The position numbers and the translations under genes are program-made. The notes beneath the pieces were generated by a model. It was given only the letters and a program-made list of their open reading frames with translations. It was not told the DNA's origin and did no database searches. Positions 1 through 11,938 of a DNA stretch of 64,000 nucleotides are shown one piece after another. Each line of letters starts with the position of its first letter. Positions within the stretch are counted from its first letter, which is position 1. The stretch lies in assembly GCA_003342815.1 (NCBI GenBank), contig PTEX01000055.1, positions 62,001 to 126,000 on the forward strand. The letters are read 5' to 3'. The stretch is from Eudromia elegans (Eukaryota > Chordata > Aves > Tinamiformes > Tinamidae).

Positions 1-1952
1 TGGCCACTGAATTCTGTGCTGGTAGGATTGCACCCAACATGACCACTCAAAAGACATGCCCTCTGTTCACGTTGTTTACCAAATTTACCAAAGAGGGAAC
101 TTGAGGCAAGGTGGGGGCAGGGGAGATGTCCATTAACTTCAGAAAATACTGATACTTCTCTGAAACATGAGAAAAGGACATGCACGTGAAAGACTCAAGG
201 TAAAATCTTAGCTAAGCTCTGTGTGAATCAGAAACAGTCTTAGTCTACTCTATCACAAACGGTGGTCACAAGGACCAAACTATCACTTGTCCTTGAATTA
301 TTTATCCTACTCTGTCAATCTATCCCACCTCTGAACTTTCCCAGGCGTCCACAGACCTGCCCATGAAGGCATTTGAGTCCTGGAAACAACTCACACGTAA
401 GCTACTGTGATGGTCAGGTAGAGCAGGAACATGGGTCACCATTTTCATGGCCCATGAAAAACTCAGACACAAGAGAAATGACTGATCAGGAAAGTTTTCC
501 TCTTTTCTCTGCAGTTTATACTTCAAAGTTTGCTTTCAATTACTGTTGGAGATGTGATCAATTCAATTGCAGAGCTGCCTGAATCCCTCCCTGATAGAAA
601 GACCTCCCTGTCCAACCTCTGCCTCCTCCTCTTCCGTGGTGGGTTGCAGAAAGAGTCTGCCCTTCAGCAGACCTTCTGTAAGACCCTTTAAGACTTTTTT
701 AGCACATGTACAAACTATTTTATAGACAACTAGAGTTTATTCATAGTAGATTTTCCTTATTTTGCCAGTTACCCGTCTTGGATAATTTAAATTCAATTTC
801 CACACAACACTGTAAAGACAACTGCCACACCTCAAGAATGATGACAACAGGTTTGACTGACATAGATTTACCACCACCAATTTCCCAGGTCTCAAACGCT
901 TGTAAACGGTATGAAGCACAAAATGCATCGTGTTCAAATTTATGATAGTACAACACACAAAAGTACCAAATCTTCACTGATACTTCTTTAGAATGACTTA
1001 TTTGCATGACCTCTTTATAGTTAGCTACAGTCCTGAAAAAATGTACTTTTTTTCAGACCCAAACTGATAACATCTCAATAGAGATTTTCTTCAGGCTGAA
1101 GTTAACTGCTCTGGGTCTGGTTTAGAGTACACTGTACCTCCTTGCAGCTTCACTGACCTCTGGCAAACAGTTCTCTGCCTCTCAGAGAAGCAGTCTTTAC
1201 CCTTTGAATTTTAGATGTAGTCTTTAACCTTTAAATTTTAGGTAAGTAGTACATAAATAAATGCTTGTGGAATGGAGAAAACTAAGTTAAGTGACACTCC
1301 TGACACTCCTCCCCTCTCAGTAAAATACATCAATGAGTTCTCTATGTCTATATTTCTATTATTTTCAAAATAGATAACTCAAAGATGTCTGTATTTAAAA
1401 ATGGCATTTGTACAATTTTACTCAACTTTTACATTAATATTACATGCAACATTATACACTATAAACATTTTTAAAACTAAAGATACTGAAACAATGTGTG
1501 TCTATATCAGTAGGAATTTTGCACAAAAGGAAAAATAGGCTCTACAGATATTAGTCACCACAGTACTGCTTCAAACTATGAACTTTGTGGTTTTAAATAT
1601 ATTTAATACATTTCAAATACATTATGAACTAAATCTTTTCAGTGTAGTTTATACTTTACAATAGAGTTTATAATCTGGACATACTTGGTGTACCAAGCCC
1701 AATACTATACTAGACTGGTAAATTTTCAACGGGAGTCCTTTTGTCATTGATGTTATTTTTATTTATTTTGAAAAGATATAAAATTAAAAAAAAACCCTGA
1801 AAACATATGGTACACACAGCATAGCACTATGTAGAGAGATTAGTCTGATAACAATTCTAGTTACCTATTAGCATTTTTTTTAAAAATCATGCTATAGTAA
1901 TAAAACTCCTTTGTTTTGCTTATGGAAAACATAATAATCAAGGGAAACTTAC
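1..1952 (-). other. UTRN: Intron after exon 62 (partial)
   Basis: AT-rich intron sequence follows the exon 62 donor and runs off the window. I searched it for the next WW-domain exon (HQTQTTCWDHPKM-like) on the minus strand and found none. The Up71 short-isoform promoter is reported in this intron in mammals, but no CpG-rich stretch or convincing first exon is visible in the part present here. Confidence 0.85.
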
Positions 1953-2013
1953 TTGATATAGTAGGGCACTTTGTTGTGTGAAACAGATCTCTGCCATGGA
2001 AATTGTACTGAAG
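1953..2013 (-). CDS. UTRN: Utrophin exon (DMD exon 62 equivalent), hinge 4 and start of WW domain
   Basis: This 61 bp exon is the same length as dystrophin exon 62. After the split Thr codon it reads [19 protein letters not shown], ending two bases into an Asn codon. The acceptor is tttatttcctcag and the donor CAA|gtaagt. PW-(x)-R-(x)5-NKVPYYIN is the first strand and turn of the WW domain, which with the following EF-hand and ZZ regions binds the C-terminal PPxY motif of beta-dystroglycan. The second WW tryptophan would lie in the next exon, which is outside the window. In dystrophin the Dp71 promoter, and in utrophin the Up71 promoter, is reported in the following intron. Confidence 0.96.
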
Positions 2014-5011
2014 CTGAGGAAATAAACAGAAGGTAATTATTAGAAAACACCTGTCAAATAAAAAAGATCCAACTATCCTTGTTCCTTTTGTATAATTAAC
2101 AGAGCTATAATAAATTAAGTGGGAACAACTAAAATTTCCCAGACAAGCTTACAGTAATTAGAAAACCAGCTGGAGAAAACAAAGGCAATGTATCAAGATG
2201 ATTTTAGCCATATATTACATGCCAAGGTAAAAACAAAGCAAACGTGGTGATACTACTCCGAGGAAGGATAATAAATTCCACACACGCGAGCTATCCATCC
2301 TGAGCACACGGAGACACCAGTTCCCCTAAGTGTCTCCACTACTATAACTAAATTCCGTCAGCAAAACAAAAAAGAAAATAATCTACATTTTTATTAGTTA
2401 GAGCCTTTTTGCAACTCAAATTAATATTGATTAACATTGTACAACTGACAAAAAAGAGCATGTAAACCCTGTCTTTGTACCCTTTGCTGAACAGCAGTGA
2501 TCTCTGCAGGATTTATGCATGTCGGATACATCAACAGATCCCATCCATAACACCCGGAAGGCTTCTACATACTGAGATACAAAAGATACAAAGCTGTACA
2601 CTGCAACACAATTGTCCCTATTTAGAGATCTCAGGAGATCTAGAGAGGAAGAAATGTACAGGCCCACAGGAGAGCAGGTACACAACTTAAAAGTGGGTAT
2701 TTATTGAAGGTCTGCAGGTTCATATACATCCTATGGGGCACAGAAAAAAAATGCTATTTATAATAAGAATTAATTGGTAAGCAAAAACCATTAATGACTA
2801 AATGCTCAAATACGGCTAATATAAACTAAAAGGTTCCTCAAGTATTCATAATGATGAAGAGACACATGAAAATCAAGCAAATAGGTGAAGGAAATACCAA
2901 CTCTGGAGTTTCATTCTTTAATGCTGCAACTTGGCATCTATGGTTGCTGAGGTTCTACTGAACTAATTATGTCAGCTAACTAAGAAAATAATTCTGGCCA
3001 CACTTTGCTTGGAGTTGACTTATTTTCGATGAAGAACGAAAAGGTATTCTGCACCAACAGAATATGAACCAAACAACCTAACAAATTCATGTCAAATGTT
3101 AATTATTGCGTAGCAAGTGATATTATATTTATTTGGGAAAAACCTTCCTAAAACACTGCCAGTTTATTGTGCTGAATGAATTTCTGCAAAACGAAATTCC
3201 TGGTCATCTTTAAAATCAGTTTCACGATGAAAACTGGACGAGTAGCTACAGATTCTGGCACTCAGTAGGAGTGCTGCAGGCCTTAGTAAGAGGCTAGACG
3301 TTCTTCAGAGATGCTTAAGACAGGGCAGCTGAAGGCATGTGGTGGTATCTGTCTGTCGTTCTTTGCAATATCTACCAATATGCAGTCTAGACACCTTCCC
3401 TTAACTTTTGCATGTAACGGAGAAAAAAAAAGTCCTCTCAAGCCCCAAAGATGCCCTAAACAAGGCACACGATGGTCACTTTACAGTCTCTTTGGATGTA
3501 ACTCTATGTGCATTTTCTCCAGCAAAGAAAAAAACAATTGAGAAATTCCAGGTCTCCTTTGTCCCCCCTGCTGCTCATTCCAGCTTTTCCCAATGGCAGT
3601 CTACCCCTTTGCTCCATCCTGATAATATTATAAAAGATATTTGTAGTGGCATTTGGCTGTAAGCCAAATTAAGGAGATGATCCCAAGTCAGGGTAAACCA
3701 AATCAGCCATCCTGGCAAGCTTCCAAGTTTTATGTAAGGATCCATTCACGAACCAGACCAGTCACCCCAAGGCGATGCAGTGGTCTAGGTGAGGAGAGAT
3801 TATCAGGGCGCAGAACTGGAGGCAGGAACTTCTCAAATCAGCTCAGCTAGGGGAAACTACAACTTACTTCTGTTGCTTCCTAACCTCTATTAATTACACA
3901 ATCCAGACTGACTGGATTGCTAGCATTTTTTAATGGTGCCTCTATATACTTGCATTTGTAACTTATTACATAGGCGTACTTTACAGGTCAATATTACGGG
4001 TTTGAGAGGAAAAGTGCTATAAACCCACAGTAGCAACAGTACATTTCAAATCAAGTTTACATATACAAAAAAACCTGAAACAAAACAACAGAAGTATTTT
4101 TAAAGTTTTTGCTTTGTTCTGTCATTTAAACATGGGAATAAACCCTCCAAGAATTGCTTTGTGTAAGCCCTGCAGTATTTTAAATACTCTGCACATCATT
4201 TACCATGCTGTTCACCCAGAAGCTGCTTGTCAAATTGAAATAGGAATACTGTTGACACATAACTCAAGAAGAAACCAAGATTTACTTAATATGTTAAATT
4301 ATATTAGCTATTTAGCTAATACAGCACATATGGTGCTTAGGATATCTCTGGGACAAAGCTGCTCATTTTTATAGTCATTTTTCAAAACTCTTGAATTTCT
4401 TTTACCACTAATATTGAAGCACTCATTTAAAAATTGGAGAGCTGCCTGGGTTAACACCGTGTATCATAAACTTTGATGATGGCAGTTGTGCTAGACATTC
4501 AGAAAATCAACATGGATCTTGATATTACCATCTATCTATCTGTAATGAATAAGTCAAAATGAGAATGAGCAAGTTAAGCATCTGGTTGTGCCTTCTCCTA
4601 GGAATACTCATAGACAACAGGCTTATTTCTCTAAGAATTTCAAAGAATAAAAGAAAGAGAAGCAAGAATTTGTCTCAAGAGGAGATAAATTCAAGAGACA
4701 GCAGCCAGATCTTGCTGCAAATGCTGACCAAGAACAAACATAAGCAACCAAGGGTAGAATTATAACTCGGGGGATAAAGAGGTGGTCCCCTGAGGGAAGC
4801 ACATCAGTAAGGAGCTCAGCAAAGTTACAAACACAGAGGTTGAACCACCTCCACAGAAAGAAGGATGCAAATAATAACAAAGAGGAGGAAGAACCTTTTG
4901 TGTTTCAGACAGGGTGGAACCTGGGGGGCAGTGACTAAAGGAGATGCCATGTTTGAGATAGCCTTGGATGCAGACGTTTCTCAAACATATCAATTCATTC
5001 AAAGAACTTAC
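2014..5011 (-). other. UTRN: Intron between exons 61 and 62
   Basis: This is 2,998 bp of AT-rich intron bounded by a gtaagt donor and a tttcctcag acceptor. Open frames are short and resemble no known protein. I saw no repeat or regulatory element I can name. Confidence 0.9.
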
Positions 5012-5090
5012 TGGAAAGGAAGTGCTGTGATGCAGGCCCAAAATCTCTGTGTGCCTCCTGCAGCTGTTTAAGGCGATCCTCTACTGACAC
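5012..5090 (-). CDS. UTRN: Utrophin exon (DMD exon 61 equivalent), end of rod and hinge 4
   Basis: This 79 bp exon is the same length as dystrophin exon 61: 26 codons plus one base. It reads [20 protein letters not shown] then SQHFLS, with the last base joining the next exon to make a threonine codon. The acceptor is ttatttgtag and the donor CCA|gtaagt. The segment finishes the last rod helix ([14 protein letters not shown]) and enters hinge 4 ([12 protein letters not shown]), the flexible link to the WW domain. It was found by splice-site and homology reasoning. Confidence 0.96.
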
Positions 5091-6452
5091 CTACAAATAA
5101 ACACACATCCACAAAATTTACATCACATTTACTTTGTAACAGCAATAAATATAGTGGCTTATGTTTATTTTGGTTAAATGAAGTAAGGTTGACTTTGTGT
5201 CACTTTTTTTACCACCCAGCCATTCAAAGCTCTTTTTTTTGTTGTTGTTGCTTGACAAAAGTCTCTTGCAGTGTTCTTGTACAAGTAGTGCAGATCAATA
5301 ATGAACTGGTGACTACAGCTGACCACTGAAATTTCTGAGTCCCTTCCAACCCTCTCTTTGTCCAAACTTCCGTAGTCAGCAGGTCTCACTTTGATTGTAT
5401 TGATCTCACAGCTGCCTTTCCAACCTGGCACAATTCTGGAAGATACCGCTTCACTGGCTGATATGACTTCCTCCTGTTTACTAATTAAACTGCACTAGAA
5501 CATGCAAGGTTTTGGCTGCTTAATTAACTCTCTTTAAGGATATAAATTCCAATATCAAATTATATTAAGAGCGGGAAGAACAGATATGACCCGTTAATGA
5601 CTTTGTCTCTCAAGAGAGACTGATTCAGAACTACTAGCTCCAAAAGCTGACATGTGAGTTTTTGCAAAATTCTCTTCTACCACACAGGCAAATGACCCTC
5701 CAGCCACAGTTATTTCCAAGACTTTATATTCCCCTTAGGAGTCAGGGAAAGTGATCCACAAAAGTTGATACACAATAAATATTTACTACAAAAAGGAGAG
5801 TGAAAAAATGAAGATCTCTAACTGAACTTTAAGTGGTGTAAGCAGCTTTACTAAATCATTCAGTATGAAACTGTAAATGAGTTTTAACTGTAATCAGACA
5901 CATTTCAATTTACTTTTCTTCAGATCATTTTAACACCAAAGAACATAACCAAGCAATATGAATCTTGCTTGGACCAGCCCCTCTTCTGTTTTATAAAGCT
6001 AAACATGCTATTGCTCACATCTTGTTATAGCTCTTACTAATACTTAAGTCTCTTCAAGAGAAATTCCCTGCAGAAACTGTATAGTCAGGAACAAAACAAA
6101 CCGACTTCCACATAGGTTGGAAACAACAGAAATATGCAGGCTGGTTTTCAACAGCAATGATTTATGGAGTAAAAATACTACTATAAGGCTGCATAAAAAA
6201 AGCATGCAGCAGAAGTCTCCAGAGATTAATGCAGTCTCTTGAGTGAATAAACTGCTGAGGCAGCCAAAAAGGAAAGCTACTGGTCAAGACGGTGAAGGAA
6301 ACACGGCTCCCTTTGCCGCTTCTGTACTGCCAGAGTAACACCTTGAAGGGAGAAATATTGGAAACAGTGTAACAGCATCTCTTAGGGGAGCAGAAGGGTA
6401 GGAGTGGAGTGTTCCTGCCACCCACCCCGACCACGTGCATTCAGAAACGCAC
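5091..6452 (-). other. UTRN: Intron between exons 60 and 61
   Basis: This 1,362 bp intron is the shortest in the window and is bounded by gtgcgt and ttatttgtag. It contains a short T-rich tract near 5230. A brief run near 5338-5352 (gagtcccttccaaccct) recalls the 3' end of some CR1 copies, but it is too short to call. Confidence 0.9.
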
Positions 6453-6599
6453 CTGTAAAAGCTTCCACCGCATGTTAAGATCATCTAACTGACGAGACAT
6501 CTTTAATGATGGATAAAGGTCCAGTGGAGAGAGCTGACTGCACAAATCATTCACTGCTTTAACTTTCAAGTTGATGGGAGCAATTTCTTCTCTAAAAGC
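6453..6599 (-). CDS. UTRN: Utrophin exon (DMD exon 60 equivalent), last spectrin repeat
   Basis: This exon is exactly 49 codons (147 bp), matching dystrophin exon 60, with both ends at codon boundaries. It has no long open frame around it, so it would be missed by an open-frame length filter. It reads [20 protein letters not shown] and on to [19 protein letters not shown]. The acceptor is ctcttgtag and the donor CAG|gtgcgt. The terminal [12 protein letters not shown] is the hallmark of the last helix of the final rod repeat, before hinge 4. The stretch [17 protein letters not shown] differs clearly from dystrophin (SPYNLSTLEDLNTRW) and identifies utrophin. A cysteine replaces the serine I recall in the human protein at VNDLxSQL. 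Confidence 0.97.
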
Positions 6600-8614
6600 C
6601 TACAAGAGTAAGCATACATTTGTGCTCAGTCATCTCCCGAGCAGCAAGAAAGCCAGACTAAACTCTACGCAGTGCTGTCTAATGTGGCAGCTTATGCTCA
6701 CAACTGCACGCAGCTGCAAGGCTTCCAGCAGCGAAAGGTCACTTACCTCAGTACTTCGAATCCATCTCTGGAGCCCGAGATGGTATGAAAACTACCCAAC
6801 CGCCCACATTCAAATCAGGCCCTTAAATCAGAATGCTACAATTTAAATAAGGTATTTCATGCTGCCATATGGCTTTAGAGTCTTTTTATCCAAGTAGAAA
6901 ATGCAGCGCTCTGGTAGGAGCTTCTGTAGTACAGTCTCTGTCTAGCACTCTTAAAATAAAATGTATTTAATAAGAGTAACACAGTTTTCCACTGTAAAGC
7001 AACTGACAAAAATCCAATTTAAAAACTATTATTAAATTAGCAAAGCATGAAGAAATGTATCTTCTAAGGAAAAGGAGTACAGCATTTTACCTAATTAGAA
7101 TTATACAGTTAAAACTATTACAATTANNNNNNNNNNNNNNNNNNNNNNNNNNNNNNNNNNNNNNNNNNNNNNNNNNNNNNNNNNNNNNNNNNNNNNNNNN
7201 NNNNNNNNNNNNNNNNNNNNNNNNNNNNNNNNNNNNNNNNNNNNNNNNNNNNNNNNNNNNNNNNNNNNNNNNNNNNNNNNNNNNNNNNNNNNNNNNNNNN
7301 NNNNNNNNNNNNNNNNNNNNNNNNNNNNNNNNNNNNNNNNNNNNNNNNNNNNNNNNNNNNNNNNNNNNNNNNNNNNNNNNNNNNNNNNNNNNNNNNNNNN
7401 NNNNNNNNNNNNNNNNNNNNNNNNNNNNNNNNNNNNNNNNNNNNNNNNNNNNNNNNNNNNNNNNNNNNNNNNNNNNNNNNNNNNNNNNNNNNNNNNNNNN
7501 NNNNNNNNNNNNNNNNNNNNNNNNNNNNNNNNNNNNNNNNNNNNNNNNNNNNNNNNNNNNNNNNNNNNNNNNNNNNNNNNNNNNNNNNNNNNNNNNNNNN
7601 NNNNNNNNNNNNNNNNNNNNNNNNNNNNNNNNNNNNNNNNNNNNNNNNNNNNNNNNNNNNNNNNNNNNNNNNNNNNNNNNNNNNNNNNNNNNNNNNNNNN
7701 NNNNNNNNNNNNNNNNNNNNNNNNNNNNNNNNNNNNNNNNNNNNNNNNNNNNNNNNNNNNNNNNNNNNNNNNNNNNNNNNNNNNNNNNNNNNNNNNNNNN
7801 NNNNNNNNNNNNNNNNNNNNNNNNNNNNNNNNNNNNNNNNNNNNNNNNNNNNNNNNNNNNNNNNNNNNNNNNNNNNNNNNNNNNNNNNNNNNNNNNNNNN
7901 NNNNNNNNNNNNNNNNNNNNNNNNNNNNNNNNNNNNNNNNNNNNNNNNNNNNNNNNNNNNNNNNNNNNNNNNNNNNNNNNNNNNNNNNNNNNNNNNNNNN
8001 NNNNNNNNNNNNNNNNNNNNNNNNNNNNNNNNNNNNNNNNNNNNNNNNNNNNNNNNNNNNNNNNNNNNNNNNNNNNNNNNNNNNNNNNNNNAAAAAAAAA
8101 AAAAAACAAAGTTGCACAAGATGGTCTATTGGATCTGACAGCCCAGCACTACAAAAAAAAAGGGGAGCTTGCTGTCATCTGCCTGGACGATAAACTGACT
8201 CGGCTCATTCACACTCCGGTGTTTAGGCCAAGCTCCAAACACACCTACGGCCTAGGTGCAGGTTAGAGGCTTTTTCTAGGTGGAAACCATTAAAATCACG
8301 TTTAGTTACATGTCATACAAATCTGCAGCCACCTAATCACAGGTCCTTATGCAACCCCAGCTGACACGTGAATGCAAGCACTGGATTTTCTCTGAGACTA
8401 GCAACTACACCGTGGTAATATGTTTAAGGGTGAACTGACCTCAGCTCCAGACTCTAAAAACTGCTGCACAGTGACCTTGTCCCTAAATGCACTAGGCATT
8501 GCACATGAACATTTATGTATACGGTGCATACGTATTTCCCAAGATTAGGTGAAACAGAACGAGGAGGTGTGACTCTCACACAGGCTAAATATTTCCCAGC
8601 AGTTGCACACTTAC
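6600..8614 (-). other. UTRN: Intron between exons 59 and 60
   Basis: The apparent length is 2,015 bp including the assembly gap, so the true length is unknown. Sequence right of the gap begins with a poly-A run and a non-repetitive stretch to about 8580 in which I see nothing functional. Confidence 0.85.
7127..8091. other. Assembly gap (965 N)
   Basis: A run of 965 unknown bases lies in the intron between exons 59 and 60. The right edge is a run of 15 A (8092-8106), so the gap may cover a homopolymer or a repeat that failed to assemble. Because exons 59 and 60 join directly in phase with the same lengths as in dystrophin, no coding exon is expected inside it. Any open frame reading through the gap is an artefact. 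Confidence 0.98.
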
Positions 8615-8883
8615 TGCAGTTTTCTCGATATGATCCTGTAATGAATCTATGAGCAGGTCTCCCACAGGTTTCCAGCCATTCCTCACGTTTTCTGCCTCCT
8701 TCAAGTCAGCATCAAGGTCATCCATGGCACACTGCAAGTCCTTCAGTTTTTCCAGTGCTTTGTCCACTTGCTTCTGCCAGATGTTGGCACTGGCATTTAG
8801 GTTCTCCCATTTCTCCTTTACCTCTGAGGAGTGCTTACGCATAGCTTTGGCGATTCGCAGGGCCTTCTCCTCAGGGCTCAGTT
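8615..8883 (-). CDS. UTRN: Utrophin exon (DMD exon 59 equivalent), spectrin repeats
   Basis: This 269 bp exon is identical in length to dystrophin exon 59 and is the longest in the window. Two bases complete the Glu codon, then 89 residues' worth of coding runs from [20 protein letters not shown] through [20 protein letters not shown] to [16 protein letters not shown]. The acceptor is gtcctctgcag and the donor is GCA|gtaagt. The two Trp residues (EKWENLN and NGWKPV) mark the end of one spectrin-like repeat and the start of the last one. The [11 protein letters not shown] block is common to utrophin and dystrophin; the flanking [16 protein letters not shown] is utrophin-like. The exon ends on a complete codon. 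Confidence 0.97.
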
Positions 8884-11868
8884 CTGCAGAGGACAAAAGG
8901 AAAAAGTTTGGCTGCTTAGTTTTTGTCTTATTCGCATATAAGCAGATTAAACACTTACTAGGGAGAACAGTCAAGAAAGTTTGTATCTGATGAGCCCACA
9001 GTCAAGTGTTAATTTATATCAAATGGAACAAGGGAGCAGAAAGTCCACATAGCTGTAAATAAAGTAAACCTTAATTATTCTTAACAATAAAATACAGCTA
9101 TGCTAGCAACAGACAAAAATTCCTGCTTTGCATGTGTTATGATATGCATGAAACAAAGGCAGATTATTGCTGGTTTTGTTGCTTGGGAAGAACAGGAGAA
9201 ATAAAAAAGATGATTCTTCTCTATTGGAAACTGTAGTAGCAGTTTGGGGCCATTTCATGTAGAAAGAACAAAAATAGTGCTGCCTTTTTTTTTTTTTTTT
9301 CCCCCTGGATCAGTTACCATCTCCCCCACTCTTTTTTTTTTTTTAATTTTAGATGAGTTATCATCATATCTCCAAAATGTCTCCTATTCTACTGATGGGT
9401 AAAACACAACAGTAACAGTCTGAAAGCGCCATGGGGAGCACTCTGGTAATTCTAAATCTATTTTTGTGTTAACACTCCAAAGGCTGTTTAGGTATTTCAA
9501 ATCCAAATTGAAAGAGTTGATCTTCTGCAACACTGTTTCTCCCTGAGTTGCAGCTTAAATGCTTATATTAATTCTCCGTTCCCCAGGGAGCTGCAGGAGC
9601 CTGGACAGCGCTCCACACTCGAGACACGTCCGCCCTCTTGGACAAGCAGCAAGGAAGGGTCCCACATAGAGCCTTGGGACACAAGCAACACGGTAACACA
9701 AGGCACTGCCGCTGCCTCTCCCAGGTGTCTGAGACTGAGCAAGTCAGAAGGAGAAAAGAAAACCCCAGCAGGTCTTGCTCACTGACACTCAGGGTGGCCT
9801 TGGCACAGAAAAGTCACAGGGAGACCCTTTCATTGGGGAAGGGTAACTTCAGTAAAGGCAAACAAACAAAACCTGGCCCAGAAGGTTCCCTTTCTACGCC
9901 AAAACCTTGCAGCTTCTGAAGGCAGAGGAAAAAAACACGGAAAATGTGATATAGTGGAAAAATCTGGGAACAAAAGAGGGGGAGTGACATGGCATATACC
10001 AGAACTAAGCCAAATGTTTTCTAGTCACTCTCTAGCGAAGAGCTCAGCTTTTAAAAATGTTTTTTTGATTTTTTCAGGAAAAAAAAAATTAGAATGAAAA
10101 CATTTTTCAAATGTTGTCTATGAATAAATTAGGTACACAATAGAAAGATGAAAGCATCGCTTTTGTTAGAAGTCAAATGAGTCACACAACCTTCTATACA
10201 CTGATCTGTAGTGCTTAATGTTATCACCATAAATGATTGAACTTTGTCTAGCTCACCTTTGGAGAGAAAAAGCAGGCAGGGGAAACTGAAAATTTTAATT
10301 TTGGAAGGTTAGGTGAATGTTAAAGTAAAAACTACACTGTTATGAAAATCATATGACTAGGCATTTGATGATGAAATTATTGTTCCATAGGTCCCAATAC
10401 TGGAAAATACGTAGGAAACAGTTAATACAACATGCCTTTTTTTTACAGATGTAGAAGTAACATGAATTTGTTTGGATAAAAACAGAATTTCTGTCAACCA
10501 CTTCACACATTTAATTACTCTCAGCTTTTTCAGATCTTGTTAACCAACAGTCTTGATACCTGCGAGACTACGCACAGAATATTTAGCAACAGACTCTGGA
10601 AGCAAGCTGAGGAAAGAAATATGGGTTTGGATTTGTTTTTTTAAAGATGCAAGTGCTGCATGAAGGCACAAAACAACCTGTTAGGAAGAGAGTTCTTAAG
10701 ACGTTTTGCCTACGGTAACCAGATGAGAACAGGAGGCAAGAGCCATCAACAAGAGGAAACGCCACTGAGAAGACACCGACGGACACCTAGGCGGGAAGTT
10801 GTAGAGCACATTTTGAGATCTAGAATTGTAAAAGTTCTTCCAAAAAAGCTCCTGCCGTGCCCTGTGCTCACTGAACATAGCCATGCTCAGGGACACCCAA
10901 TGGCAAGAGGATGTTCAGAAGAGCAACTCAGGAGGAACAGCTATGACAGAAAGCTGTGATGCTCAACTGGATGCAGAGGAATATAAATTATGTAGGTAGC
11001 TCTGGAATACAGAGATACGGAAATAAAACACAATCTGTGACACTGACAGACCAGAATGAAGATTAAGACCAAAGATAGGCTGTGATAAATTGTGTCATGT
11101 CTCTCAAACTCCAGGAATTCACAATACAATAAACTATACCAACAGACATTACAGCCCTAACCTTTCAAAAATTTTGCAGATTTTGTAAAAAGTAAAAAAA
11201 ACCCAGAAAGCTTAAATTGTAAAAAAACCCAAAAAGCTCTTACAGATAAAAACTACTTTTTTAGACAAGGAACAGCTACAAAATGCTTTCTTAGCGATAT
11301 CAATGAAGTTACCACTGGATTTTATTTAGGAATCACTCCCAGCTATGAATACTAATATGCCATTTCTAAAGCAGTGATACCCAACTACAGCCCAGTGAGA
11401 AGGGGCCAGCTCAGGTGTGGCTGCAGGCAAGGGACCTGTGGTGGCAGCATTCAGCACAGGAGGACGCCTCAAGAGTAAAGGCTGCACAGCCCTAAACAGG
11501 GAGCAAGCCTGACACTGGGAAGCTCTGCACAAAGAAGGGCAATATTGGCCTTGTACAAATGCAACAGAAACACCGTGTTCCGTGCAAGTAAACACCACAC
11601 ATACGCAAACTGCACTCTGACACTTTTAATCAAATGTCATGCACTTCATCATCATCCTTCACCTGATACCAGACCCCAGAGCTAAGAGCTTTGCCTGCAG
11701 GATTAGCAAGTTAGAAGGCTTTAATAGTTCTAAATCAGATGACCAACAGGTCATGGAAGATCATAGTCCTCTTGACAAGGAGCATCTAAAATCTCTACTA
11801 AGTGCTGAATCTCTCTTCCTGCAAACACATTAAACTCAATGGCTGCTTCTCTCTCCTTTAATGAGAAA

Positions 11869-11938
11869 GAAGTAATAAAAACAAACAAGTAAGTAAGTAA
11901 GGAGAAGTAATAAAAACAAACAAGCAGTAAGTAAGGAG
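11869..11938. repeat. 35 bp tandem duplication (2 copies)
   Basis: Two adjacent copies (11869-11903 and 11904-11938) begin gaagtaataaaaacaaacaa and end in gtaagtaagga. They differ by a small change where gtaa repeats give way to gcagtaa. This is a recent local duplication within an AT-rich intron. Confidence 0.9.

Noticed and set aside
1..1952. Search for the next WW-domain exon and for an Up71-type first exon
   Set aside because: No peptide like QTTCWDHPKM and no CpG-rich first exon was found in the part of the intron available.
5338..5352. gagtcccttccaaccct, similar to a CR1 3' end
   Set aside because: Too short, and no CR1 sequence is visible on either side.
7055..8266. Long open frames of 330-400 residues spanning the region on both strands
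   Set aside because: They are almost entirely unknown residues from the assembly gap; there is no coding evidence.
8585..8974. Dystrophin (DMD) as the gene identity
   Set aside because: The peptides [20 protein letters not shown] and [15 protein letters not shown] match utrophin; dystrophin has EATDELDLKLRQAEVIKGSW and LSTLEDLNTRW at these places.
8649..8990. 113-residue plus-strand open frame
   Set aside because: It is the antisense shadow of utrophin exon 59, which has correct splice sites and family similarity on the minus strand.
10660..10959. 99-residue basic plus-strand frame
   Set aside because: No recognisable domain, no splice or promoter context, intronic base composition.
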